A stretch of DNA of 64,000 nucleotides from Osedax fenrisi (taxonomy: Eukaryota > Annelida > Polychaeta > Sabellida > Siboglinidae), in the NCBI GenBank assembly GCA_964019155.1, contig OZ025242.1:68409540-68473539 (forward strand). The letters run 5' to 3'. Position 1 is the first letter of the stretch. Each line of letters opens with the position of its first letter. Shown piece by piece: positions 1 to 10,922 of this stretch. The notes beneath the pieces are model-generated. The model saw only the letters and a program-made list of their open reading frames with translations, made no database searches and had not been told where the DNA came from. The position numbers and the translations under genes were made by a program.

Positions 1-277
1 GTCGGGTGTTCGCTGTTAGTTAGGCGTAGCATATATATGTATACATTAGTCTATTTACTAGTATACTGAACTACTATAATATACTATGTTATTGTAAATA
101 GAAATACATTGTATAAATTGTAAATTATACATAATATATTTAATTAAATGTCCGATGGTACAACAATTGTCTGAACTTAAGTTCAGATTTAGTACATTGA
201 TACGTATAAATAATTTGAGTATATCTAGTATGAATTCTAATAGTATAATTGCATTAATAGTATGCAATATTCATAAG

Positions 278-504
278 GGGAGACGATCAAAAAGGACGAG
301 TTGAGGGTTAGAGGTTACATTTGAAATACTAGTTAATAGTATATATATTGTATTGGTATTTGTAGGTTATTTGGTTTAATTGGTTTAGTTTTGTCCTGCT
401 TGTTTTTTTTAGCTACATTACATCCCAAAATGAGACTATATAAATTTATTTCACATTTAAAATGTAACCTTTGCTACTAAACTCGTCCCTTTTGATCGTA
501 ACCC
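278..504. mobile_element. MITE with about 25-bp terminal inverted repeats and an 8-bp target duplication
   Basis: A 227-bp element starts GGGAGACGATCAAAAAGGAC. Its 3' end reads, as reverse complement, GGGTTACGATCAAAAGGGAC. The first 25 bases of the two termini match at 22 positions, and a second shared block (AGGTTACATTT) follows inside. It is flanked by the exact 8-bp duplication TTCATAAG (270-277 and 505-512). The partner arm of the inverted repeat has a single TTCATGAG (29010-29017) with no insert, which is the empty site. There is no coding capacity. An 8-bp duplication fits hAT, Merlin or P-like transposases; the GGG start does not settle which. Confidence 0.88.
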
Positions 505-617
505 TTCATAAGTATGAATTATAAAATATTGATATAGAACATATAGTCCATACATTCAAATCTGTCGAAAATCTCAATTTCAATAAATATACATATAAAC
601 CTTTTATACTTTACTTT

Positions 618-629
618 TAATAGATATGT

Positions 630-702
<73 letters not shown>
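618..702. repeat. (AT)n microsatellite
   Basis: Nearly pure TA dinucleotide tract with one short interruption, present also at the matching place in the partner arm (about 28827-28902). Confidence 0.95.
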
Positions 703-704
<2 letters not shown>

Positions 705-1270
705 TGTATATATTACCGTTATTCATATTTTATTAATATATTTTCCAAGTTGTTAATCTATGATATTATATTAATAATAAATATTTAATAATAGTTGTGA
801 TATTTGTTGTTATTAAAATATTTCAAAAACAAATTAAATTTTTATTTATTTAAAATACTATTGATCTTCACAAAAGGTGGCCTAGATATCTAAAACTAAA
901 TCATCAATCTTGCTTTATCATTTTCTATAGATAATTATATAGAGAACTGTAGAATAATATTTTACTTATCGATAATATAGATCTATATTGTAAATATCAT
1001 GATATTAGTTCATTATAGTGCACTCGCTTTGACTGTCCATAATTGTGTACTTTCTTCGTTAATAATACAATCTCTATCTATAATATTACTTATATATATT
1101 AGTAGTACCTACCGTATATTTATTATCGTGTAAGATGTATAATGTGTGATTCAAATATACGCATTTAATTCTGGAATAGTCCTAAAGTATAATAATAATG
1201 ATAACAATGCATGTGGTATTAGTAGACCTATACTGTATTGTATTGCATATTGAGATCATGGTATATAGGT

Positions 1271-1390
1271 TCCCTACTTAGTCCCTACTTAGGCCCTACT
1301 TAGAACCTACATAGACCCTACTTTAACCCTACATAGGCCCTACTTAGACCCTACTTAGGCCCTACTTAGACCCTACTTAGATCCTCTATC
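1271..1390. repeat. CCCTACTTAGR minisatellite
   Basis: About ten tandem units of 11-12 bp with consensus CCCTACTTAG(A/G), some with CATAG or TTAAC variants. The partner arm holds only four or five units in reverse complement (28184-28240), so the array changed length after the arms separated. Confidence 0.9.
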
Positions 1391-1573
1391 TTAGACAAAT
1401 CCTTTAGTTGAATGTAGAATAACGTCGTTAGTTTAGTATTCAATAAGTATTTTATACAATAGTTTTTCATATATAATTTGTTTACATATATGTGTATATT
1501 TTTACATATAAAAATAGGTATACCTATTTTTAGAATCCCCCCCTTTTAAATCATTAAAAAAATCACTGCTTAG

Positions 1574-2254
1574 TATTGCCGTAAATGGACTGACTTTTTG
1601 AAGTATTGATACTTGTTCAAACTCACTTTTTGAAGTATCGAACTTATTCGAACAACATTTTTGAAGTATCGAACTTGTTCGAACAAAATTGTTGAAGTAT
1701 CGATACTTGTATATAAATTACGCCAAGCATTTTGATAGAGCCGTGCCTTTGGGTAAAATGATGCCTATAATTTTTATATATTTATTATAGATATAAGTAT
1801 TAATCTATATATATTTTACATAATATGTGTATAAATAAATGTTATTATTTCCTTAGGTTGCTAATTTATGTTTTTATTATTTTTAATTTTTTAATATCTA
1901 ATATCTACATCGATGCTTTGGGTAACCGAGACTGAGATGAAATCGATGTTTATAAGAAACTGAGACTGAGACTGCATCAATTCGTTGGGTAAACGAAACT
2001 GAGACTGCGCTGTGATACTTTGGATAACTTAAATTAATTATATTATCAAAAATATGATCGCAAGTTCGATAATTGCATACAAAGTTTGAATTACGAGATG
2101 TTGATACTTGAATTCAAAGTTGGAAGATCGAAAGTCACAAAATCAAAATTTGTAAAGTTCAAAACCGATTGTTTTTTCAAAGTTCGAATTATCCAAAGTT
2201 AGATACCTACTGTTAGATATTTGTACGAACTGTCCGAGTTCATTTACAACACTA
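1574..2254. mobile_element. hAT-type MITE with perfect 8-bp target duplication
   Basis: The termini read TATTGCCGTAAATGGACT and, in reverse complement, TAGTGTTGTAAATGAACT. They agree at 14 of 18 positions and resemble hAT ends (TAGTGTTGTA). The 681-bp element is flanked by CTGCTTAG at 1566-1573 and 2255-2262; the single uninterrupted copy is at 27517-27524 in the other arm (CTAAGCAG). Inside are four tandem units of about 35 bp built on TTTTTGAAGTATCGAACTTG (1600-1710) and a GAGACTGAGACTG-rich patch near 1930-2010. There is no transposase frame, so it depends on a partner element. Confidence 0.9.
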
Positions 2255-3261
2255 CTGCTTAGTAGATAATCGTAGTCGTTGTAGAGCAGAGATTATACGA
2301 TAACTTTTTAAATTCATTAACAAAATTAAATCATTAGATTAAAAACAATAACAAATTTGATTGGTTGATTAATGACCTATCATACAATATTATCTGACAT
2401 CAGATAATATTGTAGTGATAACGATGGCATTGATAATACGCTAGTGATTAGGGAGGTTATCGAGTATCACGTGATGCATGCTTTAATAAATTATATTTAA
2501 TAGAAAAAAAGAAGATCATGTACAAGAGTTAACGATTTCAAGTTGTATTATGCACTCAATAGATAACGCTTATTTATACAACAATAAAATGAGGAAATAT
2601 AAATTGAATATTGTTAACAATAATTATACATGTCATTCTAATTGTATGTTAATAGGTATAGGTAGGGAGAAGCTGGGATATTGAATACAAATACACTGTA
2701 TACATTAGAGCGCGGTTAACCCATAGGTTAAGCTATAGGTACTGCAATGCCAGAAGTATATCTGATACGTGTAATGAGGGCTACATATGCGTGTTTAATC
2801 ATGTGGAGTGTTGTATACCTTGAGGAGTATCGGAGGTGTACATAGAGATGTCCCAGTGGAGGAGCTGATATACATTTAGAAGTGTTTATTTTACATAACA
2901 TATATTTGATAATAATCACTTAATATGTTTATTTCATCACTATAAAGGTTGTATATATCATTGATTACTGAACTGTACAATCATATTTGATCTACTTCAT
3001 ATAATTTTTCAAATTTGACGGTTTTTAAATTGTAAATGAATTACCGTACTTTATGATTAATGCAAGTGAGAACATGAATCGCTATCCCATATACTGTTAT
3101 ACTTGATTCCATTGATTTATATGAAATAATTAAAGCAAACGATAGTATTACTAGTAAGATTATTATAAAAACATATTATACATAAATCTGAATTCTGAAT
3201 GATTAAAGTAAAGCTACTATTTATCTGATATAATTTCTAAATATATGTATATAAAGGTACA

Positions 3262-3320
3262 CAGGGCCAGCTTAAGCATACTATGGGCCACGGGCCCAAA
3301 CAATTGTGTGGACCCCATAA

Positions 3321-3325
<5 letters not shown>
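3262..3325 (+). mobile_element. Possible hAT-like terminus
   Basis: CAGGGCCAGCTTAAGC followed by GGGCCACGGGCCC and GGACCCCATAAG resembles the GC-rich end of hAT elements that begin CAGGGCCGGC. I could not find a matching second end; a short GGTGCCCCCTTA at 3551-3562 may be a remnant. It stands out as GC-rich in a very AT-rich background. Confidence 0.35.
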
Positions 3326-3362
<37 letters not shown>

Positions 3363-3560
3363 AAATGATGTATTATTATTATATGTATGATCAAATTATG
3401 TAACAATATTTAAAACCTTTAAAGTGCGAGTTTTAAAAAATGTTTGTTTTTCATAAATATTTACATATATCGTGTGAAGGAGTCCCACTTTAAGATGCGT
3501 ATAATATATAGAGGGGAACAACCTTCATACTATGGATGTAAATAAAGATTAAGGTGCCCC

Positions 3561-5308
3561 CTTAAAAGAATTGCAATATAATATTTTATAAGTTATAAAT
3601 AAATTAATACAAAATAAAAATGATATAAGTATAATTAAATATTTATTTTATTCGATTTCCTCTCTACAGAATGAGAATCATGTATAGAGTATCAATTTTA
3701 AGTAGCTTTGATTCTAAAGATTATTTTCCAGACTTGAAAGTATATATATATACTTCGATTATACATGTATTTAATGGCAAATAATTACACCTTAGAGAGA
3801 AGATTCTTGAAACTTAAACTTATAAATAATTTTCTATGAAATTATTTATAAGATTAAGTTTCGAGAAGCTTCTTTCTCAGGTGTATCCTTCCTTCCCCTA
3901 TAATCATATGCTATAAAATACAGGTATAATCGGATGAAAATGTCTACATTTTGATATACATCTAGCTCACTATATATTTTATATGTTCACATTTGGATTG
4001 TCCATTACATTGAAGTGTATGTAAATATAGAATGATAAGTGTTAAATAATGAATTATCTAATTATTTATATAATATAATTAGTAATAACAATATGGTTAT
4101 CTTTTTGATATACGTATCAATTAAATTGTCAAATATTGGTAGTAATTAATTACTTTGAACTTCTTATACGATGTAAATTCCATGTTCTACTATGTGTTAT
4201 TATTATATTAATTATTTTGTAATTGGTTTTGTTTGTATACTCCGATCAACTCATCATAATAATTCTTTTCTCGCCTATATATTTAGAGAGTGTATACACA
4301 ATATTGATAAATAAATATTTGTTGTACCACTTTTAACTCAATTGAACTTAATTGTAACATTTTTCTGATCGACTTTATTCTATAATGTAATTATCTCCAT
4401 GTTTTTAATAATATCGAAGTCTAAAATTCTATCATTTTATTGAATAAATACTTGATTACGTTGATTCTATTAATGAAATTTACGTAATGTTTTTAACATA
4501 TATAAAGGCAGATATACATCATGTAATTATTGGAGATCCACAAGATAGTGCACTATTAGCATCTTCTTGTGATTACCATCTTATATTATAATTATTTTAA
4601 TAAAACATCCAATATCCTTTCTTTAATTTAGATGTTGATATATTCTATATTTAGGTGGGATAAATAAATTATATTAATTTGGTATGAAAGCTAAGAATGT
4701 TGCTATATTTATCGAAGATTAAACAACTTTTTTCCCCAACCAAATTTAAGGAATGTGAATAGCAGGGGATCCATATTGCCAATGGACTATGATTTATTAT
4801 TACATCTGGCTTCCTTTGAATCATCCAGACATATTGCAGGCATTGTCATATTTTTGAATAATATAATCTTTTATATAACATATTTATATTATTATTTAAA
4901 AAATTCTAATAAATCATTAGTTAAATTTTGACCAGTGTGATAATGAATCTCTACGTACTAATAGCATCTTCATACATAACTGATTATTCAATAATCATAC
5001 CTTCCTCGGTATATATTAAGATGTTTGTTAACTGATCTACACATGATATATCTAGAGTCGAGTCCACTGATGTACTATACTATTTGTATTTGTTATTTCT
5101 TCACTTATTTAGTTCTCGCCTGTTCTCCAATATTAATATCGCAATTGTGTGTAATTATATATAAATAGGCAGACGAGGGGATGTCAATCTAAACATTCGT
5201 TTGTAAGTATTATTAGGCTAATTGCAAAAATGCATTTAGTATTATATTTAGATTATATATATATATTTATAAATAATATCCGTTTTAATAAATATAAATA
5301 TAAATACC
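3561..5308. other. No gene seen
   Basis: AT-rich intergenic sequence with no open frame, domain or repeat that I can support. Confidence 0.6.
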
Positions 5309-5468
5309 ATTTTAATTAAAAAGTTATACGCATTTTTGGTTAATTATTGGATGAGTTGGAATTGGTATTTAATGCGGGTATCGCGCGCTCGACACCCGCA
5401 GAAAGTTATAAATAAAGTATATGTTTATATTCACGAATCTAAATGCGTATAATATTTTTAATTAAAAT
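5309..5468. mobile_element. Small foldback element enclosing a GC-rich hairpin
   Basis: Outer inverted repeats at 5309-5335 and 5441-5468 both contain AAATGCGTATAA-type sequence next to TTTTTAATTAAAAT; aligned as reverse complements they differ by one short gap and one or two bases. Near the centre, GCGGGT (5374-5379) pairs with ACCCGC (5394-5399) around a TCGCGCGCTCGA loop. The two nested stems suggest a foldback-type MITE or a structured non-coding element. Confidence 0.55.
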
Positions 5469-5642
5469 CATACATAGAGAAAATTTTAGAATACTATTGT
5501 TATAGTATTATATATAGAATTGAAAAATAATAACATCTGTCGATTCAGAAATTTAAAATATTAATTTATTGTCGTTTAATCTGGTCAAAGGCATCTCAGT
5601 TATACTTTATATATTTGTGTATTACTCTCTTCTAATGCATAA

Positions 5643-5885
5643 TTAGGGGAACGATGAGAAGGCGAGGTGGCCTAATGTTGCCACTTTTAGATAATGCTTC
5701 ATAACTATATAAATATTTGTTCTAATTCGATAGTTTTGTCAATATAGATACATATTACGATATACAAGAGGACTGCCGAATCATTTTTACATTTTAGCGT
5801 ATCTAATTGAAATTATTAAGGTGGCCACATTACCCTACACGAATAATGTCTACACCTGTCGGGTAATGTAGCCAGGCACTAATCC
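5643..5885. mobile_element. Possible TAGGGGAA-type element
   Basis: Begins TTAGGGGAACG, then carries AGGTGGCCTAATGTTGCCAC and, at its other side, GGTGGCCACATTACCCTAC and CGGGTAATGTAGCC. The layout (TAGGGGAA, repeated GC-rich word, AGATAAT...CATAACTATA) resembles the better-defined elements at 20859 and 53595, but clear terminal repeats are not visible. Confidence 0.3.
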
Positions 5886-6173
5886 ACTAGATTGCGTTAC
5901 TTTATATCAAGTTTAGTCCAATGATATCACAGTAAGTATAATCTTAAATAAAATACGCAATTGTGATACATAGATACTTTTTAGTTTAATTTTATAAATT
6001 ACAAAAGTAATTAATAGTATACCATTAGAAATACTTATCATGTTATTAATATGGAAAAAGCAATTTCATCGTTAAATGTATCAACTGCATGTCATAACAG
6101 TATGGAGATACAATAGCAATCTAGAAACATAACTAGGTGTATATACATAACCTAATGTATATTATCTGATTTC

Positions 6174-6204
<31 letters not shown>

Positions 6205-6207
<3 letters not shown>

Positions 6208-7800
6208 ATAATAATCAGAATTTTGGTATGACCATGGTAAACGAAGAAGCGCTATGCTTATCTAGTCGTTTACCTATTTCACTTTCCTATAGGACAATTA
6301 TGAGGAGAAAATTATAGAAAAAGTAAAATAAAAATAAATAAAATATTAAGAGTTAAAGTTAATAAAATAAATATATATGTATATAAACTATATACACAAA
6401 ATATATACAAAAATATATGTTAAAAAACAAATTATAAATAAAATTTAATTATTTAGTAATCTATTAGAATAATACACTTATAAAAATATGATATATTTAA
6501 TCATTATAATTATAACCAGAGTAGCCAACAGTAATTGAAATTAATGAGGGTATATGGTGTATCAACTTCAGGGGTATGGGTTCGTCAGGTCCAATGCCTT
6601 AGGGATCCTATTTGTGCCAATAATAAGAACACTGGCAATACTTTCGTCTCAGTAAAAGTATATCCCTTTCCCCGACACATACCATACCACACAATTACAA
6701 AAACATCAGACACTCCGTCACCAAAAAAATACAATATAAAATAGTTAAAATGTTACTATAAATGTATATTCATATAGATTACTTTTTTAAATTGTTAAAC
6801 AATATAAATATTTTTAAAAAACTCCCCATAATGCCATAATTGTTCTACATTTATATATATCCTTAAATTTCAAAATATTTAAAGAATTATAAAATTCATC
6901 AGTATTAATTCTATTTTGTAAATTATAAATAGCACGTATAGCTCTATTTTGTAATATAATAATCCTATTTATATTTGATTTATACGTATTACCCCATATA
7001 GTTATACAATAGCTAAGATTAGGTAGGATAAAAGCATTATATAATAATTTAAGTGATTTTATACTTAATGAAAATTTGAGTTTATGTAATATTGCAATGA
7101 ATTTTGATACTCTTTTGCAAATATAATCAATGTGAGCTTTCCAGTTAAGTTTATCATCAATATACATTCCTAAAAATGTATAGCATTCTACTCTATTCAA
7201 TAGTTTATTATCAATATAAATATTATTATCAAAATAATGTTTATTTATATTATCAATTATTATATAGCAAGATTTTTCAATATTTATTGTTAATTTATTC
7301 ATAATAAGCCAATTTTTTAATTTTATAAGTTCATTAGTAACTAATGAATTAAGATTATTAATATTTTTATTTTTAATAATATTAGTATCATCAGCAAATA
7401 AAATAACTGAACATTTATTAGAAAATAAATGCAAGTAATTCATAAATAATATAAATAGTATAGGCCCGAGAACTGAACCCTGAGGAACTCCATAATTAAT
7501 ATTTTTTATATCTGATTCATTATTAAAATATACAGTTTTTTGTTTCCTATCATTTAAATAACTGCTAAAAAAATCTAAAGTAACACCTCTAAAACCATAA
7601 TTTGATAATTTATTTAATAAAATGTCATGATTAATTGTACCAAAGCTTTCTTGAGGTCTATAGAAACAATTGAAGAAATATATTTGTTCTCAAGATTTCT
7701 AATTAAGTCATTCATTAACATATTTATTGCAACGGATGTATCTATATTTTTTTGAAAACCAAATTGTGATTTATGTATTAAGTCATATTTGTCAATAATC
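6205..7800 (-). mobile_element. 5'-truncated LINE with 3' UTR, stem-loop and ATT/AT tail
   Basis: A minus-strand non-LTR retrotransposon cut off inside the reverse transcriptase at about 7795, where (AT)n begins. It keeps the C-terminal half of the RT, an approximately 500-bp 3' UTR, a terminal stem-loop (6236-6274, nine paired bases, GGTAAACGA with TCGTTTACC) and an ATTATTAT tail running into (AT)n. It is the same family as the plus-strand copy at 39110-41610, with which it shares RT sequence and a 3' UTR segment containing GGGTTCGTCAGGTCC. Confidence 0.85.
6814..7797 (-). pseudogene. LINE reverse transcriptase, C-terminal half (broken)
   Basis: Translating from about 7797 downward gives the RT region SQFGFQKN...SIDLKK, then after a frameshift near 7640 NHDILLNKLSNYGFRGV, GVPQGSVLGPILFILF and FADDTN (active-site box F-A-D-D). 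The longest frame, 7443-6814 (209 aa), holds FADD and the thumb/C-terminal region, including LPNLSYCITIWG, typical of CR1/jockey-like LINEs. The fragment lacks the endonuclease and N-terminal RT, so it cannot retrotranspose. Confidence 0.85.
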
Positions 7801-7833
<33 letters not shown>

Positions 7834-8129
7834 ATATATAGATATACATATATATTTAAGAATAACATGTATAACATATACATATTATGAATTAAATAAT
7901 TTAAATTATATGTAACTATTATATAGTAGTTATGGATATATATATATATATATATCCGAAATTGACAATCGACTCTCAAGATAACTTAACAATATAATTT
8001 AGAGGCCTTGATATCAGGGCGTCTACATTCATATGTGATTTACTATATGATAATGATATGAACGCATATATTATCTTATAGCGTATGACTCATATAGATA
8101 AACATATTAATATACAATAACAGTATATT

Positions 8130-8842
8130 TACTAATCTCTATTTGAGAAAAATTCGTCACATTAGAAACTATTGTTCGCCCAACATCACTAAGCGCCTTC
8201 TCAATGCCCTAGTATTATCTCGAATAGACAATTGCTGTTCTCTATTCTACGGAATTAAGAACTCTGAAGTTATTAAAGTTGACCGAATTATTCGCTCATC
8301 CGTAAGATTAGTTCATAGGCTTAAGCGACGGGATAATGCTTTAACTGACACCCACCAATGCAATATGAAATGGCTATCGTTTAGAAAACGGTGCCAATTT
8401 AGGCTTCTCTGCTTAACACATAAAACACTATTCCTAGACAGACCTGCATACTTACGTGCATTGCTCACTCGTCGCAACATCCTCCCACATCTGCGCTCGT
8501 CTGATGCCACACTACTTGACTTACCTGTTACTCGTAACGTGATGCGTTCTCGTTCCTTTACAAGCATGGCTCCTACTACATGAAATCTGTTGCCTTACCG
8601 CCTACGAAGATTGAAGTCGCCTCACGTGTTTGCTAATAGTCTCAAAGACTATTAAAATTTAAACTTAAAGTAACCCTCTCCTTGATGTACATCTGGTTCC
8701 ATCTCTATTTTTATATATTATATTGCTACCTTATTTAATGTTATTGGTTCGTTTTGTTTGTTCGTTCACAACACCAGTGAGGGTAATCTTTCTTTACCAT
8801 ATTTGGTGTATAAATAAACCATCCTATCCTATCCTATCCTAT
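8130..8842 (+). mobile_element. 3' end of a CR1/L2-like LINE with (CCTAT)n tail
   Basis: The frame 8143-8583 encodes the C-terminal tail of an RT polyprotein: LNALVLSRIDNCCSLFYGI, then RSSVRLVHRLKRRD, a pattern seen after the RT of L2/CR1 elements (LVxSRLDYCNSLxYGL). After a stop at 8581 the frame continues with NLLPYRLRRLKSP. About 240 bp of 3' UTR ends TGTATAAATAAACC followed by tandem ATCCT units (8819-8842), which form the element's tail. It is truncated at the 5' side near 8130. GC content is visibly higher than in neighbouring LINEs, marking a separate family. Confidence 0.82.
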
Positions 8843-9299
8843 ATTATAAATTAATAATTACAAATGAGTTATATTTCATGTATATTTTCATATACATTTC
8901 ACATCAGAATAATGTGTAAAATAATTCAATAAAAGTAAGCAACAAATATATATTGTTATTATAATAAATTATTATAATAAATCTATAGATAAATATAAAT
9001 ATAATCCTAGAAGAGACCCATAAAGATCAACGAATGTATTAAAACATGAACGGGCATCGTTTGTTTGTACATTTATATATAAAACTATATTACATATATT
9101 ACATATATATAATGTATATTTATTACGTAACATATTGGCACTAATATTATTACATAAGCCCGTGTTCGTTAACAAGCGATTGGTCTACATATATTCTATA
9201 ATTTATATATTTACATGTTAATGGCTAAAAATACATTACTATCCATTCTATATTCCTCTTTACTGATTAAACTACTAAACTACTGATTACCTTTATAGA

Positions 9300-9690
9300 C
9301 TATAGACTCTCTCATACCTCTCTCAGACCTTATAGACTCTGAAGATCTCCATACTACACCACGTAACCTACGATCCTCTAACTATACGGTCCTGATTGAA
9401 CCATCCAGTTTTTCGCCGGAAAAACTTGGAAAGCGACGCTACTCTATTTTCGCCAACCTCCTTTGGAATCAACTCCCTCCATCCCTCAAAACCACCAATA
9501 CATCAGAATTACCTCATTGTTCATGCTAAATGAACTTCAAATATATTTTTTTTCGCCACGTTGTACAATACTCTATACTAATTATTACATTTAATTATTG
9601 TTTTTTTATATATCATTGTCACACTATAAGCATTTTGTAATTGAATTAATTTTTAAATAAAATTATCATCATCATCAACATCGTAATATA
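9300..9690 (+). mobile_element. 3' end of another L2-like LINE with (ATC)n tail
   Basis: A plus-strand frame near 9355-9530 reads TPRNLRSSNYTVLIEPSSFS, then ...KLGKRRYSIFANLLWNQLPP, matching the last residues of CR1/L2 ORF2 (R-x-F-x-x-x-x-x-x-LWNxLP). An A+T-rich 3' UTR follows with AATAAAATTATCATCATCATC at 9656-9676, an AATAAA-like signal merging into (ATC)n. The element is 5'-truncated to a few hundred bases. Confidence 0.7.
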
Positions 9691-10136
9691 TTATATTATA
9701 TCTTAGTTAGGAAAACTAATAAAACCTGAGCAATGCAATATCGAGTACATATACTATTTATCAAAGATGTAGCGAAGCTAAATATTACATTTAATTAGTA
9801 TATGTTTATATTATAATATACATATAATATGTATTATATATTTGATATTTATATTACATTTATTATTATTTACTGAATTATATAGTTTTATTTCGAATTA
9901 TTTTCCTTCATATTGTCTACTTATTTTATTTGTCATTTTTTTTATTTTATATTATAATATCTTATAAGATTTATTTATTACTTTTGTATTGTTCCGCATG
10001 TTGTTATTCGTACCATTATCATAATCTTAATTATCTATTTGTTCTCGTTTGTCGTTAGACACACATGTGACACAAGTGGGAGTTACTAATATGACGTATT
10101 ACAATGTGATACTATTTGTATTATAATTGTAATGGT
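9691..10136. other. No gene seen
   Basis: AT-rich filler between transposon fragments; nothing supportable. Confidence 0.5.
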
Positions 10137-10357
10137 ATTAATGACTGTAACATACATTATTCAAAGTAAACATTTCAGACAATTTATAAAAATCAGACTT
10201 ATCCGGAATACAAATCATACAATTGACTATAATATATGTCCGACTTATCGAAAGTCCGACTTATCCAATCATATATATCCGATTAATTTAACAGGGAACT
10301 TAAATAAATCTAAACAACTAAATATGTCCAACTCATCGATAAATATGACTTATTCGT
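10137..10357. mobile_element. Fragment of the Tigger-like MITE family
   Basis: Aligns along its length with 20170-20400 inside the complete element at 19978-20426: both carry ATACATTATTCAAA, ATGTCCGACTTAT..GAAA, GTCCGACTTATCCAATC and CCGATTAATTTAACA. The terminal CAGTC ends are absent here. The open frame across it is accidental. Confidence 0.75.
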
Positions 10358-10520
10358 AGTACGTACTAGTAGTACTAGTAGTATTAGTGAATTGTCGATA
10401 GTTAACTGTATATATATATATACATATAATTATTTATACTTAAATATTAAGTCAAATGCATGTATAATAATTGTATTACATTATTTACGACCTGTATTGA
10501 TAATACATGTGCATAAAACT

Positions 10521-10672
10521 GCCTATGTGGCTCAGCTGGCTAAGGCGTCAGACACACAAGCGGTAGGATGCGGGTTCGAACCTCGTCCGTACCATTAACA
10601 TAGGTCTTACAATATTATTTAGAAGTGATCTTATATAATTGTGTATAAATAAATGATCGGCTCTCGTTAAAA
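10521..10672 (+). mobile_element. tRNA-derived SINE, copy 1
   Basis: The first 75 bases are tRNA-like: a box A region TGGCTCAGCTGGCTAAGGCG and a box B region GGGTTCGAACC, ending CGTCCGTACCA. The acceptor stem does not pair, so this is not a working tRNA. The following 75-bp body (TTTAGAAGTGATCTTATATA ... GGCTCTCGTTAAAA) is shared with the copy at 33752-33903. RNA polymerase III transcription from the internal boxes and mobilisation by a LINE is the expected biology. Confidence 0.85.
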
Positions 10673-10831
10673 CCCTGGATGCCTTAACACGAGATCGGCT
10701 TTGAAGGGAGATTAGAGCCATACTTGGTTATAAGTACAATTTCATCTAAGTTCCTGCATGGGATGAAAGGACTCCATAAAATAAAAATAACAATAACAAT
10801 AAAAATATAATTAATATATGGTGTTATCAAA

Positions 10832-10868
10832 TTCCCTAAGATAAAATAGTACTGCGTCATGATAAACA
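10832..10868 (+). promoter_or_regulatory. Conserved upstream block of LRR gene, copy A
   Basis: CCCTAAGATAAAATAG and GCGTCATGATAAACAC lie about 60-90 bp upstream of the ATG at 10923. The same two blocks in the same order and spacing precede the LRR genes at 56063 (minus) and 58479 (plus). AGATAA matches a GATA-factor site and GCGTCAT/ATGACGC a CRE/ATF-like site. Function is inferred from conservation in three copies. Confidence 0.6.
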
Positions 10869-10922
10869 CATATATTATGTAGTAAATAATCTTTGTATTC
10901 ATTAAATAAGCGAGCTCCAAGT

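Larger units (their letters stand above)
1..2965. repeat. Left arm of inverted repeat 1 (partner 26795-29280)
   Basis: This stretch reads as the reverse complement of 26795-29280. Matching landmarks are the outer end (GGGTGTTCGCTGTTAGTTAG at 5-24, complement near 29257-29275), the CCCTACTTAG minisatellite, the (AT)n tract, the segment 2700-2919, and the inner end near ATAAAGGTTGTATATAT. The left arm is longer because it carries two transposon insertions (278-504, 1574-2254) that the right arm lacks. The repeat reaches the window edge, so its true outer end is unknown. The open frame at 2728-2919 has a counterpart in the partner, but both look like chance frames. Identity was judged by eye only. 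Confidence 0.9.

Noticed and set aside
1271..1390. Telomere-like or CRISPR-like array
   Set aside because: Units are directly tandem with no unique spacers, and the motif is not a known telomere repeat; it is a minisatellite.
2728..2919. Small protein conserved between the arms (with 26795-27064)
   Set aside because: The frames match only because the DNA is duplicated; the two frames differ in length and reading and show no protein-like constraint.
6535..6744. Plus-strand 69-codon frame
   Set aside because: It lies in the 3' UTR of the minus-strand LINE and recurs in other copies as non-coding sequence (46267-46485 likewise).
8313..8567. Minus-strand open frame across the LINE 3' end
   Set aside because: The plus-strand frame carries the recognisable LINE C-terminus; this is its shadow.
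10521..10594. Functional tRNA gene
   Set aside because: The T-arm and D-arm are tRNA-like, but the acceptor stem does not pair and the sequence is joined to a body shared with another copy.
10392..10598. Open frame overlapping the SINE
   Set aside because: Its C-terminal residues are a translation of the tRNA-like head; no protein evidence.
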